A DNA stretch of 64,000 bases from positions 11,419,511 through 11,483,510 of the forward strand of contig CM076956.1 of the NCBI GenBank assembly GCA_039566865.1, given 5' to 3'. Both the position numbers and the translations under genes were made by a program. Source of the DNA: Aurelia coerulea (lineage: Eukaryota; Cnidaria; Scyphozoa; Semaeostomeae; Ulmaridae). Position 1 is the stretch's first letter. The number at the start of each line of letters is the position of its first letter. Under the pieces are notes generated by a model that was not told the DNA's origin, made no database searches, and worked only from the letters and a program-made list of their open reading frames with translations. Positions 63,901 through 64,000 of the stretch are shown here, piece after piece.

Positions 63901-64000
63901 TTTTGGGCAAAAAGTAAGGCTAACCCCTTTGCTTTTTTGCAAAAATTGGCCCTTTTCAGAAATACCGATTTTTGGGCAAAAAGTAAGAATAACCCCTTTG
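51979..64000 (+). repeat. 69-bp satellite array, about 174 units, continues past window
   Basis: The unit is AGTAAGGCTAACCCCTTTGC, TTTTTTGCAAAAATAGGCCC, TTTTCAGAAATACCGATTTT, TGGGCAAAA in that order (69 bp). Main variants are gcttttttgc, gctttttggc and gctttttagc; aatagg or aattgg; gatttttggg or gattttgggg. Units are more varied before about 57.3 kb and very uniform after. Any stop-free frames are by-products of the period being divisible by three. Confidence 0.97.
52694..57235 (+). repeat. nine-unit higher-order repeat zone
   Basis: The variant AAAACGTTAGG occurs at 52694, 53318, 54151, 54294, 54921, 55336, 55960, 56590 and 57216. Four of the eight intervals are 624-630 bases (nine units); the others are 833, 143, 415 and 627. 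Most of these units carry an expanded C run of 6 to 16 in place of CCCC. Confidence 0.85.

Noticed and set aside
51979..64000. CRISPR array or telomere repeat
   Set aside because: The units are contiguous without unique spacers. GGGTTAG occurs once per 69 bp, not as tandem hexamers, and the context is a eukaryotic intron-rich gene.

Overview
The window is intron-rich animal nuclear DNA, AT-rich and crowded with small DNA transposons, tRNA-derived SINEs and non-LTR retrotransposon tails. A marine invertebrate such as a cnidarian would fit, but the species cannot be named from the sequence. Only one real host gene is visible. It runs on the + strand from beyond the left edge to a stop codon at 49128.

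The gene is assembled from 32 exons, all bounded by AG...GT and all joining in one continuous frame (2943 nt, 980 residues plus stop). It encodes a glycoside hydrolase family 116 (GBA2/DUF608-type) protein of the subgroup that carries a Cys-rich motif before HVWNYEQ. The N-terminal part visible here is Cys- and N-glycosylation-rich. The true 5' end, including any signal peptide, lies upstream of base 1. One exon is only 18 nt. Two exon boundaries sit in local tandem duplications that made decayed copies of a 5' splice site (exon 7) and a 3' splice site plus exon start (exon 25).

The introns (212-49044) hold more than thirty inverted-terminal-repeat elements. They fall into hAT-like elements with 8-bp target duplications, TA-flanked elements ending in GGGTGTCCC or CAGTAA, elements with 9-bp target duplications, TWA-flanked elements, and an approximately 500-bp foldback family. 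There are also eight 5'-truncated LINE tails plus one separate 3'UTR fragment, two clear tRNA-SINE copies and one weaker one, a 173-bp triplication and a 127-bp tandem array. Nothing suggests any of these is autonomous.

From about 49.9 kb to the window end lies a satellite. Its outer edge (49.9-51.98 kb) is a decayed, shorter-unit version in the opposite orientation. After an inversion junction near 51,978 comes an approximately 12-kb array of a 69-bp unit that becomes steadily more homogeneous to the right. Between 52.7 and 57.2 kb it has a nine-unit higher-order repeat, marked by an ACGTTAGG variant and expanded C runs. Because 69 is three times 23 and the unit lacks stops, the array opens very long reading frames on both strands; these are not genes.
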